Of a stretch of 64,000 bases of DNA, positions 1 to 11,638 are shown piece by piece (position 1 is the first letter of the stretch; each line of letters begins with the position of its first letter). Where the stretch lies: positions 45,330,581-45,394,580 of the forward strand of contig OX442314.1 in assembly GCA_949358305.1 (NCBI GenBank). The letters run 5' to 3'. The notes under the pieces were generated by a model. The model did not search any database and was not told the DNA's origin. It saw nothing but the letters and a program-made list of their open reading frames with translations. Position numbers and translations under genes: made by a program. The stretch is from Strigamia acuminata. Its lineage: Eukaryota > Arthropoda > Chilopoda > Geophilomorpha > Linotaeniidae.

Positions 1-210
1 TAAAGTAGGTAGTGCAGTACCAGAAGAAGAACAAACTTTCAAAGTTGAAATTGCAGTAGCAGGACATGCTTGATAAGTATAACCTGCAGGACATGTTTGT
101 AAAGTAGGTAATGCAGTACCAGAAGAAGAACAAACTTTCAAAGTTGAAATTGCAGTACCAGAAGGACAACATTCTTTCAAATTTGAAATTGCAGTACCGG
201 AAGCAGTATA
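1..210 (-). repeat. 99-bp coding tandem repeat at window edge
   Basis: The stretch beginning near position 2 recurs at about 101 with period 99 bp, or 33 residues, and then degenerates. The repeat includes a [12 protein letters not shown]-like segment in the coding frame. It continues off the left edge of the window. Confidence 0.7.
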
Positions 211-3200
211 TGCTTTCACAGTAGAACCAGGAGGAAAATGTGTTCTTAGTTCTGGAAATACTTCCGGTAGAGGACGTGTTTCCACTTGAGGACATGCTTC
301 CGCTTGACGAAATATTTCCACTTGACGACATGTTGGGTCGGTAGGAGGAGCATAATGTGCTTTTAGATCTGGAAATGCTTCCATTTCAGGCTTTGTTTCC
401 ACTGGAAGACATGTTACCACTTGAGGACTTTTTTCCACTCGACGACGTGCTGTCAGTCGACGACGTTTCGGTTGAGGACATACTTCCGTCTGAGGACTTG
501 CTTCAGATTGAGGACATACTTCCTCTTGAGGAAATACTATCTCTTTAGGACATTCTTTCACTCTTGTACGTGCTCTCACTCGACGACGTGTCTTCTGTTG
601 AGGACAAACTTCCGCTTGAGGACAAACTTTCGCTTGAGGACAAACTTCCGCTTGAGGACAAACTTCCGCTTGTGGACAAACTTCCGCTTGAGGACAAACT
701 TCCGCTTGAGGACAAACTTCCGCTTGAGGACAAACTTTCGTTTGTGGACAAACTTCCACTTGAAGACTTATTGGTACTTCCAACTGAGGACAAGTTTGTC
801 GTCGGCGGCGACGTGCTTTCCTACTACGTACTTTTATTTTTGGACATGCTTTCAATTGAGGACAAACTTCTACTCGAGGACAAACTTCTACTTGCGGACA
901 AGCTTCTACTTGCGGACAAGCTTCGACTTGCGGACAAACTTCGACTTGCGGACAAACTTCCACTTGCGGACAAACTTCCACTTGCGGACAAGCTTCCACT
1001 TGGGGACAAGCTTCGACTTGGGGACAAGCTTCGACTTGGGGACAAGCTTCGACTTGGGGACAAGCTTCGACTTGCGGACAAGGATCCACTTGCGGACATG
1101 GTTCCACTTGCGGACAAGCTTCCACTTGCGGACAAGGATCCACTTGAGGACATGGTTCTACTTGGGGACATGGTTCCACCTCGGGATGTGCATTCAATTC
1201 AGAATCTTCATCTTCAGGACAAGAATTTGTGGGTTCGGATTCAAAACCTTCTTGCTTAGAAGCAAAATGTTCCGGTTGAGCACCATTTTCAGACGTGGCC
1301 TTTGCAGGTTCAGAAGAAGAACTTGAAGGTTTAGTGTCATTTCTAGTCGCAGCATCTGCAGGTACAGTACCATTCCCAGAGGAACATTTTGCAGGTTCGG
1401 AAGGAGGACTTGCTGGTTTAGTGTCATCTCCGGTCGCAGCATTTGCAGGTACAGTACCATTTCCAGAGGAAGCTTTTGCAGGTTCGGAAGAAGGATTTGC
1501 TGGTTTAGTGTCATTTCCGGTCGCAGTATTTGCAGGTGCAGTAGCTTTTTCAGTGGCAGAAATTGTAGATTCAGAAGAACTTTCAGGAGCAGTATCATTT
1601 TTAGGCTCAGGAGCAGCGTATTCAAAAGGACTAATAGTTTCAGGAACAATTTTGGGCTCATCGTCGTCATCGTCATCGTCATCATCTTCAGGCTTCTTTT
1701 TTATAAGCCTATCTGGATATATCTTTAAAAAATATTACAACTATTAGAATACAGACTGTTGTCAACAAAAAATAATTTTACCTTGGGTGTTTGAAACTCC
1801 GGATGCATGCTTTTACACGATATCATCTCTGTTGTGATTTTGTCGAATATCGCAAAACCAGCGTCAAATTCCAACTGCTTTCTTGACACTCTGCAATCCT
1901 TTAATTCTAAATAGTCTTTGAGAGGTTCATTTTTCACTTTGAAGCATTCAAAACGAAAAGTGTGGTCTTTCTTTTCGCTCGCTATGACTTTAAAAAAGTG
2001 CGTTGGTATTCCAATTTTTTGCGGGCCCAAATAATCGTACTCCACATACCGCTTACCATCAGTTCCATCTCTGTTAAAGAAAATTCAGAAAGTGAATTGA
2101 ACATGTCTACAAGATACGGAGCCGGATATAGGTGTTGCAAGGCCCCTAAGCACAAAACTGTTTTGCTCCTGCCTCCAAAAAAAAGTTTAATTTTTAAAAA
2201 TCTAAAAAATACACTTATTATTAATTATTATTATCTCATTATATGTATATAATTAAACCCCGGATGTTTATGCAAAATAAAATTCGTTTTACGGGCGTAA
2301 AATATGCACCAAACATTCCATTTTATGCAAAATAAAAATAAAAATATGCACTAAAAATTTTATTTTATGCAAAATAAAAATAAAAATATGCACCAAAAAT
2401 TCCATTTTATGCAAAATAAAAATAAAAATAAGCTAAATAAAAAATTTATTTGAGTGAAATCAGGTGTTAAATAACAACTTAATGCCATTTCAAAGTGTTC
2501 TTGATGTAAATGAATTATAATTACTAATTATAATTTTTCTATTTTTTTATTTTTTTATTTCTTCAAACTTTTTCCAGACACTAATTTAGTATCTTCCCCT
2601 GGTGTCTGTTTTTGGCGAAGTCCTCAGTTTTCCGAACACAAGCATACGTACACAAATAGTGTCTTAAAATAAACACAAAAATTGGTTCATACATGTTACG
2701 TATCGTTAAAAAAAAGATGAAAATCGCCATTCTTTACCTGAAAAATGGCGGTTCATGCATTTATTTCTGATTTTCGGAAAATATGAATTTACACCCAATT
2801 TCGACTTTTTATCGAATAAAAATAATTCCCAGCAATTTAAGCATTTATCCGGGCCTTAATTATAACATTTTTTTATGTAAAATTATGGGATTTTTTCCGG
2901 TGCCCCCCATCGATGAGCAACTGTTTATTTTGCTTATACGTAAATCCGGCCCTGACACGCGGTTCAATTATTATTCAAATGACTTACTGTGGTAAATACA
3001 ACGCTCCGGAGCAGACATAGATATTATCATACTTTGGTATTAAAAACTTGAGATAGTGATACAAATCTTCCCATATGCTCCCATGTGGACCTCTCTCCTA
3101 AAAAAGACCAACCATATAGAAAACAACACAAAACCCCAACGAATAAAATCACCTCCGCTACAATATTAGTAGTCACCAGAGGATTCTCAACATCCGACGC

Positions 3201-3812
3201 ATAAAAATGTGGATAAACAAGATACATCTTTTTGTACTGTTTTCCTTCTTCAGTTGGGTTGCCATCTTCATCGAGCTGCTTGAAATCGCAGATCCCGGTG
3301 CTGAATTGCAGCGGAACCCGGATGTCTTTTCGGACGTCGTAAGAGTGTTGATACGCATTCCTCAGATTACACGGCGTCAAATGCTCCAAAGTCCAGCATG
3401 CCGAGCGTGTACAATGGTCGTAACACACGAGAAAGTTGTCATACTCTATGATGAGCCTGCTTGGAAGTGAGGGGCTCGGGAACTGACTTCCTTTCTTGCT
3501 GACCGGGAAAATGGTGCAGTGGGGCGGGCACGGCTCGTGTTTGCTCTTCTCGGCTGGAATAACTTTGCATTTGTCGTCTATGGTCCAGGAGTAAGTCCCG
3601 CTTTTACATTTCTTGTGGGCTAGAGGTTGGATTTGGGTGCGTGGCGGAACTTGTGGCTGTTGTTGTGGGTGTTGTTGTGGGTGTTGTGGATGTGATTGGG
3701 CGTAAACGGTCCAGGAGTGGTATCGTCGTGTCCATTTGTCTCTGAACGATGTGCAGAAATATGCACAGATGGTTGGGAGTATGGTGATTTGTGCAATTCG
3801 CAAATAACTCAT
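1..3812 (-). CDS. EndoG-fold nuclease-like protein with repetitive Cys/Pro/Glu tail (3' end cut by window edge)
   Basis: Spliced coding sequence with exons 3812-3153, 3094-2988, 2070-1782 and 1722 to beyond position 1; donors and acceptors are GT-AG and phases are 0, 2, 0. The ATG at 3812 starts a hydrophobic N-terminus ([19 protein letters not shown]). From about residue 118 the protein follows the DNA/RNA non-specific endonuclease (EndoG) fold: [18 protein letters not shown], then [11 protein letters not shown] and [13 protein letters not shown], then [10 protein letters not shown]. EndoG enzymes cut nucleic acid using a DRGH His and a downstream metal-binding Asn. Here the DRGH position aligns with QYKKMYL and the Asn region reads GSIWEDLY, so catalysis is probably lost. 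The last exon stays open for 574 codons to the window edge. It encodes an eight-Asp run, Pro/Ala/Glu-rich repeats, about 30 hexapeptides of [12 protein letters not shown] type, and a 33-residue repeat. The paralogue lies just upstream at 6068-10689. Function is inferred from fold only. Confidence 0.8.
595..1190 (-). repeat. 18-bp coding tandem repeat (CPQxEx hexapeptide)
   Basis: Unit of 18 bp, plus-strand form aggacaaacttccgcttg, repeated about nine times at 600-770 and about nineteen times at 845-1180 with a short unique break between. In the coding minus frame each unit gives Cys-Pro-Gln plus two or three variable residues, so Cys recurs every six residues. Other frames also lack stops, which makes several false ORFs on both strands. 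Confidence 0.85.
2265..2435. repeat. 42-bp AT-rich tandem repeat in intron
   Basis: About 3.5 copies of a 42-bp unit containing ttatgcaaaataaaaata, starting near 2269, 2323, 2365 and 2407. It lies in the intron between exons 2988-3094 and 1782-2070 of the first EndoG-like gene. The rest of that intron is AT-rich with nothing recognisable. Confidence 0.8.
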
Positions 3813-3939
3813 GACATGGGGAACACTTAGAATTTGGAGAGTTTGTTTCGAGCTGTGATTATCAATAATGGATGGATTTGTTCTCCTCCTAGCCAGTGAT
3901 TGTTGTGTAAAAGCGCTTCGGTTTCTACAATTTTTACTT

Positions 3940-5925
3940 TTTTAAACAAAAATCTATTATTTTGCATTATTTTTGCCTAAAACTTTATTATTTTGCATTT
4001 TTTTTGCCTAAAATTGTATTATTTTACATTTTTTTGCCTAAAATTGTATTATTTTGCATTTTTTTTGCCTAAAATTGTAATATTTTGCATTTTTTTGCCT
4101 AAAATTGTATTTTTTTGCATTTTTTTGCCTAAAATTGTATTATTTTGCATTTTTTTTGCCTAAAATTGTATTATTTTGCATTTTTTTTGCCTAAAATTGT
4201 ATTATTTTGCATTTTTTTTGCCTAAAATTGTATTATTTTACATTTTATTGCCTAAAATTGTATTATTTTGCATTTTTTTGCCCTAAATTGTATTATTTTA
4301 CATTTTTTTTGCCTAAAATTGTATTAATTTGCATTTTTTTGCCTAAAATTGTATTATTTTGCATTTTTTTTGTCTAAAATTGTATTATTTTGCATTTTTT
4401 TTGCCTAAAATTGTATTATTTTACATTTTTTTTGCCTAAAATTGTATTATTTTGCATTTTTTTTGCCTAAAATTGTATTATTTTGCATTTTTTTGCCTAA
4501 AATTGTATTATTTTGCATTTTTTTGCCTAAAATTGTATTATTTTACATTTTATTGCCTAAAATTGTATTATTTTGCATTTTTTTGCCTAAAATTGTATTA
4601 TTTTGCATTTTTTTTGCCCTAAATTGTATTATTTTGCATTTTTTTGCCTAAAATTGTATTATTTTGCATTTTTTTTGCCTAAAATTGTATTATTTTGCAT
4701 TTTTTTTGCCTAAAATTGTATTATTTTGCATTTTTTTTGCCTAAAATTGTATTATTTTACATTTTTTTTGCCCAAAATTGTATTAATTTGCATTTTTTTG
4801 CCTATAATTGTATTATTTTGCATTTTTTTTTTGCCTAAAATTGTATTATTTTGCATTTTTTTTGCCTAAAATTGTATTATTTTGCATTTTTTTTTGCCTA
4901 AAATTGTATTATTTTGCATTTTTTGCCTAAAATTGTATTATTTTGCATTTTTTGCCTAAAATTGTATTCTTTTGCATTTTTTTGCTTAAAATTGTATTAT
5001 TTTACATTTTTTTTGCCTAAAATTATTTTACTTTTTTTTGGCCTAAAATTGTATTATTTTACATTTTTTTTGCCTAAAATTGTATTATTTTGCATTTTTT
5101 TTGCCTAAAATTGTATTATTTTACATTTTTTTTGCCCAAAATTGTATTAATTTGCATTTTTTTGCCTATAATTGTATTATTTTGCATTTTTTTTTTGCCT
5201 AAAATTGTATTATTTTGCATTTTTTTTGCCTAAAATTGTATTATTTTGCATTTTTTTTTGCCTAAAATTGTATTATTTTGCATTTTTTGCCTAAAATTGT
5301 ATTATTTTGCATTTTTTGCCTAAAATTGTATTCTTTTGCATTTTTTTGCTTAAAATTGTATTATTTTACATTTTTTTTGCCTAAAATTATTTTACTTTTT
5401 TTTGGCCTAAAATTGTATTATTTTACATTTTTTTTGCCTAAAATTGTATTATTTTGCATTTTTTTTGCCTAAAATTGTATTATTTTACATTTTTTTTGCC
5501 CAAAATTGTATTAATTTGCATTTTTTTGCCTATAATTGTATTATTTTGCATTTTTTTTTTGCCTAAAATTGTATTATTTTGCATTTTTTTTGCCTAAAAT
5601 TGTATTATTTTGCATTTTTTTTTGCCTAAAATTGTATTATTTTGCATTTTTTGCCTAAAATTGTATTATTTTGCATTTTTTGCCTAAAATTGTATTCTTT
5701 TGCATTTTTTTGCTTAAAATTGTATTATTTTACATTTTTTTTGCCTAAAATTGTATTATTTTACTTTTTTTTGGCCTAAAATTGTATTATTTTACATTTT
5801 TTTTGCCTAAAATTGTATTATTTTGCATTTTTTTTGTCTAAAATTGTATTATTTTACATTTTTTTTGCCTAAAATTGTATTATTTTGCATTTTTTTTGCC
5901 TAAAATTGTGTTCTTTTGCATCTAA
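3940..5925. repeat. ~30-bp minisatellite with 364-bp higher-order repeat
   Basis: Roughly 65 copies of a 30-31 bp unit (gcctaaaattgtattatttt plus gcattttttt) fill the space between the two EndoG-like genes. From about 4750 onward, blocks of about twelve units repeat as a larger 364-bp period: variant units such as cccaaaattgtattaatttg recur near 4770, 5134 and 5498. Short open frames here come from the repeat alone. Confidence 0.95.
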
Positions 5926-6067
5926 AATACGAGACAAGATAAAGATGCAATAAGATGACTCCACGTTTTGACTGCAATTTTATTTCCAAGTTCTCCCCCA
6001 AACTCAACCAGAAATTTGTATTTATTTAACATGGACTGATAAATGTGAGGCAACAGAGATTTTGTCT

Positions 6068-9000
6068 TCAAAACTCCAGAATTCTTTCCGCTTCGCAAAC
6101 TCTTGGAACCTTCGAAACTCTCGGCGCTCTCGGCGCTGGTGGAGGTGGCGGATTCTCCGGATCAACCGGAACTACCGGAGCCTTTGGACGTTCCCAACAC
6201 TCATGCGCATCATACGACTTCCGTTTCGTGTAGTGACTTACAAGCCTTTTCTACAGAAACAAACAAACAAAAACAAAATAAAGAAAGATACACAGGAGAG
6301 AACACAAGTGCCGATATTAACCGCAGCAAATTCTCTCTCCGTTTCGCTTTTTGAAATTTGTCTGTCGTCGATGTTGCGAAATATCAAGAATCCGACTTCC
6401 GATTCCAGCTGAGTTCTGCTCACGTGGTGTGCCGCCAAATCCAACAGGTCGGTGTACTCGTTCTCCACTTTGTAGCACTCGAAACGGTACAATTTGTCCG
6501 TGTAATTTTGACCGACTATCACCTTGAAATAGTGAGACGGAACGGCCACTTTGTGTTTTCCAAAAACTTCGTATCTCATCTGCGCTTTGATGTTCTTTCG
6601 GCTGAATGAAAGAAAGGAAAGGAAAATAATTCATTAATTTTTGCATTTTACGAACATTGGATTTATTTTACCTGGGTAAATACAGAGGGCCGGATAAGAC
6701 GTAGATTTTGTCGTGATGACGTGTTAGAAACTTGATATACTCAAACCACTCGTCAAATATTGACTCACTCCGGGGCTGTGGGCGATTCGGTGGTGGATTG
6801 CGCTAGGAGAGAAAGATGATGTGAAACTAGATGTTTATGGAGAAGACATGGACCAAGACCACAAAGTTTGATTGTTGTATGCAAAGGGGGCCAATGCTTT
6901 GGCTCCTCCAATTCTATGGGGCCTCCTTTGTACATGTATAAAATATATGTTTTCTTTTTAGGAAAATGCATTTTTTTGGTCAGAAAATGCACTTTGTTGG
7001 TCAGAAAATGCACTTTTTTGGTCAGAAAATGCACTTTCGTAGTCAAAAAATGCACTTTTTTGGTCAGAAAATGCACTTTTTTGGTCAGAAAATGCACTTT
7101 TTTGGTCAGAAAATGCACTTTTTTGGTCAGAAAATGCACTTTTTTGGTCAGAAAATGCACTTTTTTGGTCAGAAAATGCATTTTTTGGTCAGAAAATGCA
7201 CTTTTTGGTCAGAAAATGCACTTTTTTGATCAGAAAATGCACTTTTTTGATCAGAAAATGCACTTTTTTGGTCAGAAAATGCACTTTTTTGATCAGAAAA
7301 TGCACTTTTTTGATCAGAAAATGCACTTTTTTGATCAGAAAATGCACTTTTTTGATCAGAAAATGCACTTTTTTGGTCAGAAAATGCACTTTTTTGGTCA
7401 GAAAATGCACTTTTTTGGTCAGAAAATGCACTTTTTTGGTCAGAAAATGCACTTTTTTGGTCAGAAAATGCACTTTTTTGGTCAGAAAATGCATTTTTTG
7501 GTCAGAAAATGCACTTTTTGGTCAGAAAATGCACTTTTTTGATCAGAAAATGCACTTTTTTGATCAGAAAATGCACTTTTTTGGTCAGAAAATGCACTTT
7601 TTTGATCAGAAAATGCACTTTTTTGATCAGAAAATGCACTTTTTTGATCAGAAAATGCACTTTTTTGATCAGAAAATGCACTTTTTTGGTCAGAAAATGC
7701 ACTTTTTTGGTCAGAAAATGCACTTTTTTGATCAGAAAATGCACTTTTTTGGTCAGAAAATGCACTTTTTTGGTCAGAAAATGCACTTTTTTGATCAGAA
7801 AATGCACTTTTTGGTCAGAAAATGCACTTTTTTGATCAGAAAATGCACTTTTTTGATCAGAAAATGCACTTTTTTGATCAGAAAATGCACTTTTTTGGTC
7901 AGAAAATGCACTTTTTGGTCAGAAAATGCACTTTTTTGGTCAGAAAATGCACTTTTTTGGTCAGAAAATGCACTTTTTTGGTCAGAAAATGCACTTTTTT
8001 GGTCAGAAAATGCACTTTTTTGGTCAGAAAATGCACTTTTTTGGTCAGAAAATGCACTTTTTGGTCAGAAAATGCACTTTCCACATGAAAATGCATTTTT
8101 CCACACGAAAACTCACCGTAACATGCTTTGCAAGAAAACACAATTTCTCAACTCAAAACGAACTTTACTTCACCAGAATGCATTTCCCACTAAACCGAAG
8201 CAACTAGAGCCAATACTTACCTGCGGCACCACATTGCTGTACACAGCAGACCCTTCCAGATCAACCGGATGAAGCCTCGGATCCGCCACATTAGCTTCCC
8301 TGTATCTACGTCCCAGAGTTAAATAATCATTTAAGTCGGAACAAAATACATCATCCACATTCGGATCCCTCTTATTCGCCGGCGAAAACCTCTCAGGAGT
8401 ATATATATTTATATTATTCCGCGTTATAATCTCCAACGTCCACGCCGGCTGCTTCGTCTGATTATCATAACACAACAGAAAATCGTTAAACTCAATCACT
8501 CTCCTAATAGGAATCTCCGGATGCGGAAAAATCGGTCCGCCCTCTCTAAACGGCGCCCAATTCGGGTACTCGTGATATTGTTCGATCGCACTCGACCCCG
8601 GAACATGCAATTTCCGCTTCATCCTCTGCATCAACTTCGGACCACCAAAAAGCAGTTTGTGGTACTGATCTTCGACAGCCCCTTCCGGCGACAACTTGAA
8701 CGGCTCCTCCCACGGTGGCGGGAAATTATGCTCGATTGGTGGTTCCACGTACCCGAGCTCCGAAAACATCGGATTAATGCCCGATTCGTACCACTTCAAC
8801 GGCGATTGGTCCACATCACCCAAATTCGTCGGCGTTTTGTCCAAATCCGGCGAGTCTTCGGACTCGTACGTCGGCGTGAGATCAAAATCCTCGCCGGAGT
8901 CCCCCGCGTCGTACGTGGGCGTGAGATCAAAATCCTCGCCGGAGTCCCCCGCGTCGTACGTGGGCGAGCCGGACAACTCCGGAGGTTGGGGTTGGGGTTG

Positions 9001-10689
9001 GGGTCGGGGCCGGGGCCCAAAGCACGGGAAAGTCGCCACCCCGGTGCCCAGGCACGGATGACCGCAAATTGGGGGCGCTCCAGCTCTCCGTGGGTCCACC
9101 TCGGTCCACAGCGTTGATTCCGCTCCGGTTTCCTCGCAGACCGTTTGGTTTTCCGCGTCGGATTCCGGGACTTTCCCGAAAGGCATCGAAGGGTTGTCAT
9201 CGATGTCGTAATCGTCGAAATCGAGACGCTGGGCACTTCTTAGGGGTCCTTTCGGTGGTGGAATCTCTACGGTGCGGAGTTCTACGGTGCGGAGTTCTCC
9301 GGTTATGAAATCCGGGGACAATTGGTTCGCTTGGTCGTATTTGCGTCTCTTGGCGAGATAGTCCGGCTCGGCCTGGTATTCCTCAGAAAATTGGGGCCCA
9401 ACATCGCCGAAATTCTGCGAGGCTTCGTAGTCGATGTCGAAGAGTATCCTCGCGATCCCCTTCTCGGCCCCATGGGCGTATTCGTCTTCGGCCAAGCACG
9501 GGTCCTCAGCGGTGAAGCCCATTGGAGAGGATTCTTCGGTGTGCAGACGTGCGATGACAAAATCCGGCGAACCATCGTACTGGCACGGGCGTCTGACCGT
9601 GCCCAGCCGAGTCGGACGTGCGGGTTCGTGTTGGGGTATGCGAACGTGCCCGGATCCCGGGGTAAAGTCCGGCGAACCCGGCGCAGGTTGCTTCTCGCCG
9701 TCGTACAGGGGACTAGAGTCCGCATAGTCGATGTATTCGGTGCCGCACGGCTCCGGTAGGATGTCATTACCGTATAGGGGCCGCGAAGGGTCTTTCTCGC
9801 CGTCGAACAGCGGGCTAGAGTCACCACCGTCGCTGTAATCGACGCCGCGCGGCCCCGGTGGAGTTTCATCGTGTTGGGGCTGCGAAATTGTGCTTTCGCT
9901 GCCGTATCGGGACCGCGAAGGATCCTTTTCGCCGTCGTACAGGGGGCTATGGTCAGCAGTGTCGATGTATTCTGTGCCACACGGCTCGGGTAGAACTTCG
10001 GCGCCGGATTCGGGCCGCGAAGGGTTTGTTTCACGGTCGTACAGGGGGCTAGAGTCACTAGCGTCGAAGTAAACGGAATCGTTCGGCCCAGGAAAGGTTT
10101 CGTCGCCGTATTGGGGCTGCGAAGAAGGGCCAGGTAGGGTTTCGTTGACGTGTTGGGGCCGCGAAGGGTCTTTTTCGCGGTCGTAGAGTGGGTTAGCGTC
10201 GCTGTCGTCGGTGGTAGACGGCGAAGGTTGGGTTGGGCCGCTGTATTCGGGGTCTTGTTCGCCGTGGTCTCTGCTGGGTGTGGACTCGAAGCGTGGCGGC
10301 GGTAAAAAGAGTAATCCGTATTGTAGACCGCCCTGAACGTCGTCCAAGCCCGATTCGCAGACGCGGGGAGCGGCCGTAGAGTCGTCTAAGCCCGGTCCGC
10401 TGAGACAGGAGGCGTCGGAAGCGTCCGGAGCGTCCGGGGAGAAGAAATCGAGGTTTGGAAGCGGCATGTAAGGTCTGGTTTCATCGTAGATTGTGAAGGA
10501 ATCGTGTAGGCCTGGCAGCGGGGATCTTGGTAGGGGTGGGTCGAAAATGGTGATGGTGGCTCCGGTTTCGTATTCGTCGGGATCGGCTCGTACTCGCATC
10601 ACATTGCGTTTGTTCGTCAAAATGGCTGCGTAGATACTTCCACCAAATGCTGCAGACGATGCTAGTCTGAGCAGGTGGGAATAACTCAT
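6068..10689 (-). CDS. EndoG-fold nuclease-like protein with long repetitive N-terminal region
   Basis: Predicted exons 10689-8221, 6802-6672, 6601-6322 and 6250-6068 give 1020 residues. Donors are PQ|gtaagt and ...CCCAG|gtaaaa, the third is a weaker gttaat, and acceptors are tctcctag, ttcattcag and ttctgtag. Residues 1-30 form a short hydrophobic start (MSYSHLLRLASSAAFGG). Residues 30-700 are acidic and Pro-rich, with five or six SPLYDxEKDPSRP repeats and three exact or near copies of PTYDAGDSGEDFDLT. From about residue 727 the EndoG fold begins: EFNDFLLCYDNQTKQPAW, YSNVVPQ, DKIYVLSGPLYLP, KVAVPSHYFKVI. The DRGH position reads LGRRYRE, so the catalytic His is absent. A Pro-rich tail ends at TGA 6068-6070. 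Intron phases 0/2/0 match the downstream paralogue, supporting tandem duplication. If the third intron is retained, the protein instead ends in a hydrophobic stretch at 6238. Confidence 0.8.
6955..8090. repeat. 21-bp minisatellite in intron 1, with ~313-bp higher-order repeat
   Basis: About 53 copies of the 21-bp unit aaaatgcacttttttggtcag, with a g/a variant (ttgatcag) and occasional 20-bp units. Positions near 7187 and 7500 start a duplicated block of fifteen units about 313 bp long. It lies wholly inside the 1.4-kb first intron of the EndoG-like gene at 6068-10689. Because 21 is a multiple of three, all frames look open, giving false proteins such as MHFFGQK repeats. Confidence 0.95.
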
Positions 10690-10802
10690 GATTTTGGTGT
10701 TTTTTGGAAGGTTTTAGATGGGTGATGATGTGGATGGAATCATCGTCGGAAGGTGAAAGAAAATGGTGAGTAGTGAGAATTAGGTTGGCTGCATTGTTTG
10801 GA

Positions 10803-10893
10803 TGAGTGGTTGGCAATAGAGGGCGAAGCTGTGAGTAATTGGCAATAGAGGGCGAAGGTGTGAGTGGTTGGCAATAGAGGGCGAAGCTGTTTT
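10803..10893. repeat. 29-bp tandem repeat upstream of EndoG-like gene
   Basis: Three copies of a 29-bp unit containing ggcaatagagggcgaag start at 10812, 10841 and 10870, 115-205 bp upstream of the ATG at 10689 in the probable 5'UTR or promoter. Confidence 0.85.
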
Positions 10894-11638
10894 TCATGTT
10901 TGGTCATGTGGTTTGTATTTTAAATTGAAAATGAGATGCGAAATTGTTTTTTAGTTATGTTTGTTTGGATGATTATTACAAAGGGTTGGAGCAGCCAAAT
11001 GTTAGGTGTTACCAGGCGAAAATGTATACGTGTAATTGATGGTGGAGTTTATTATTTTGGACGCCCTCAAATGTCTCTAACTGATGGGATCTTGGGACGG
11101 GCTGGCAAGTCAAGTTGAGATCTTGAATGACTTTGTTTGGAAATTTGTAGCAATCAAAACAAACGCTGATTTGCACTCGTTGTGACCAAGTGGCCATCGT
11201 CAGTCGGCACTGGCAACATTAAGCAGAGGATCCCCATCAGCTCCTACGGCGTACCGTCGGAGCTGTGTCCAGATTGCTGCCAATCAGGACAAAGGATCCT
11301 GCAAGGTGTCGGTCTGTGGCTTGATCACCACAACTGACACAGAACAACATCAGCCACGAGAGTGTCTGGGCGCATTGCTAGACATAAAAATAGAGATGTG
11401 CGATAAGGCGATGGAAATACCAATAACTGGCGAGATCGCTCTCAAGTCTGAAAGGACTAAGGTGCGGCGTGTTGTAAGATAACCGACCAAGACTCCATTG
11501 GTCAAATTTTGATCTTTTATTAATGTGTAAGACGCGAGTGCATCCAGCATCCCCTACTATGTTAGTTTTATCGATTTATTTTTTTTACTTATTTTTAGTT
11601 ATTTTTATTTTCATGATTGGATAAAACTATTTTTATTT
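10894..11638. other. Intergenic, one open plus-strand stretch of uncertain nature
   Basis: AT-rich at both ends. From an in-frame stop near 11170 to taa near 11490 the plus strand stays open, with reasonable codon composition (for example YRRSCVQIAANQDKGSC) but no ATG near its start. It could be a lost exon or a transposon remnant. No domain is recognised. Confidence 0.3.

Noticed and set aside
421-1326. Long plus-strand open frames in the 18-bp repeat
   Set aside because: They mirror the minus-strand coding exon. The minus frame is joined by a good acceptor and correct phase to nuclease-fold exons; the plus frames have no gene context.
6238-6321. Hydrophobic C-terminal helix extension of the EndoG-like exon
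   Set aside because: T-rich on the coding strand and ends in an acceptor-like tttctgtag followed by a Pro-rich coding exon, so more likely an intron; retained only as an alternative.
3940-8090. CRISPR-like direct repeats
   Set aside because: Units are contiguous with no unique spacers, and the genome is eukaryotic.
6868-8272. MHFFGQK / KCTFLVR repeat proteins on both strands
   Set aside because: A pure product of a 21-bp array inside an intron. No signal, domain or splice context.
11009-11197. Possible retroelement zinc knuckle (VCFDCYKFPNK)
   Set aside because: Cys/His spacing does not fit CX2CX4HX4C and no adjacent retroelement domain is present.
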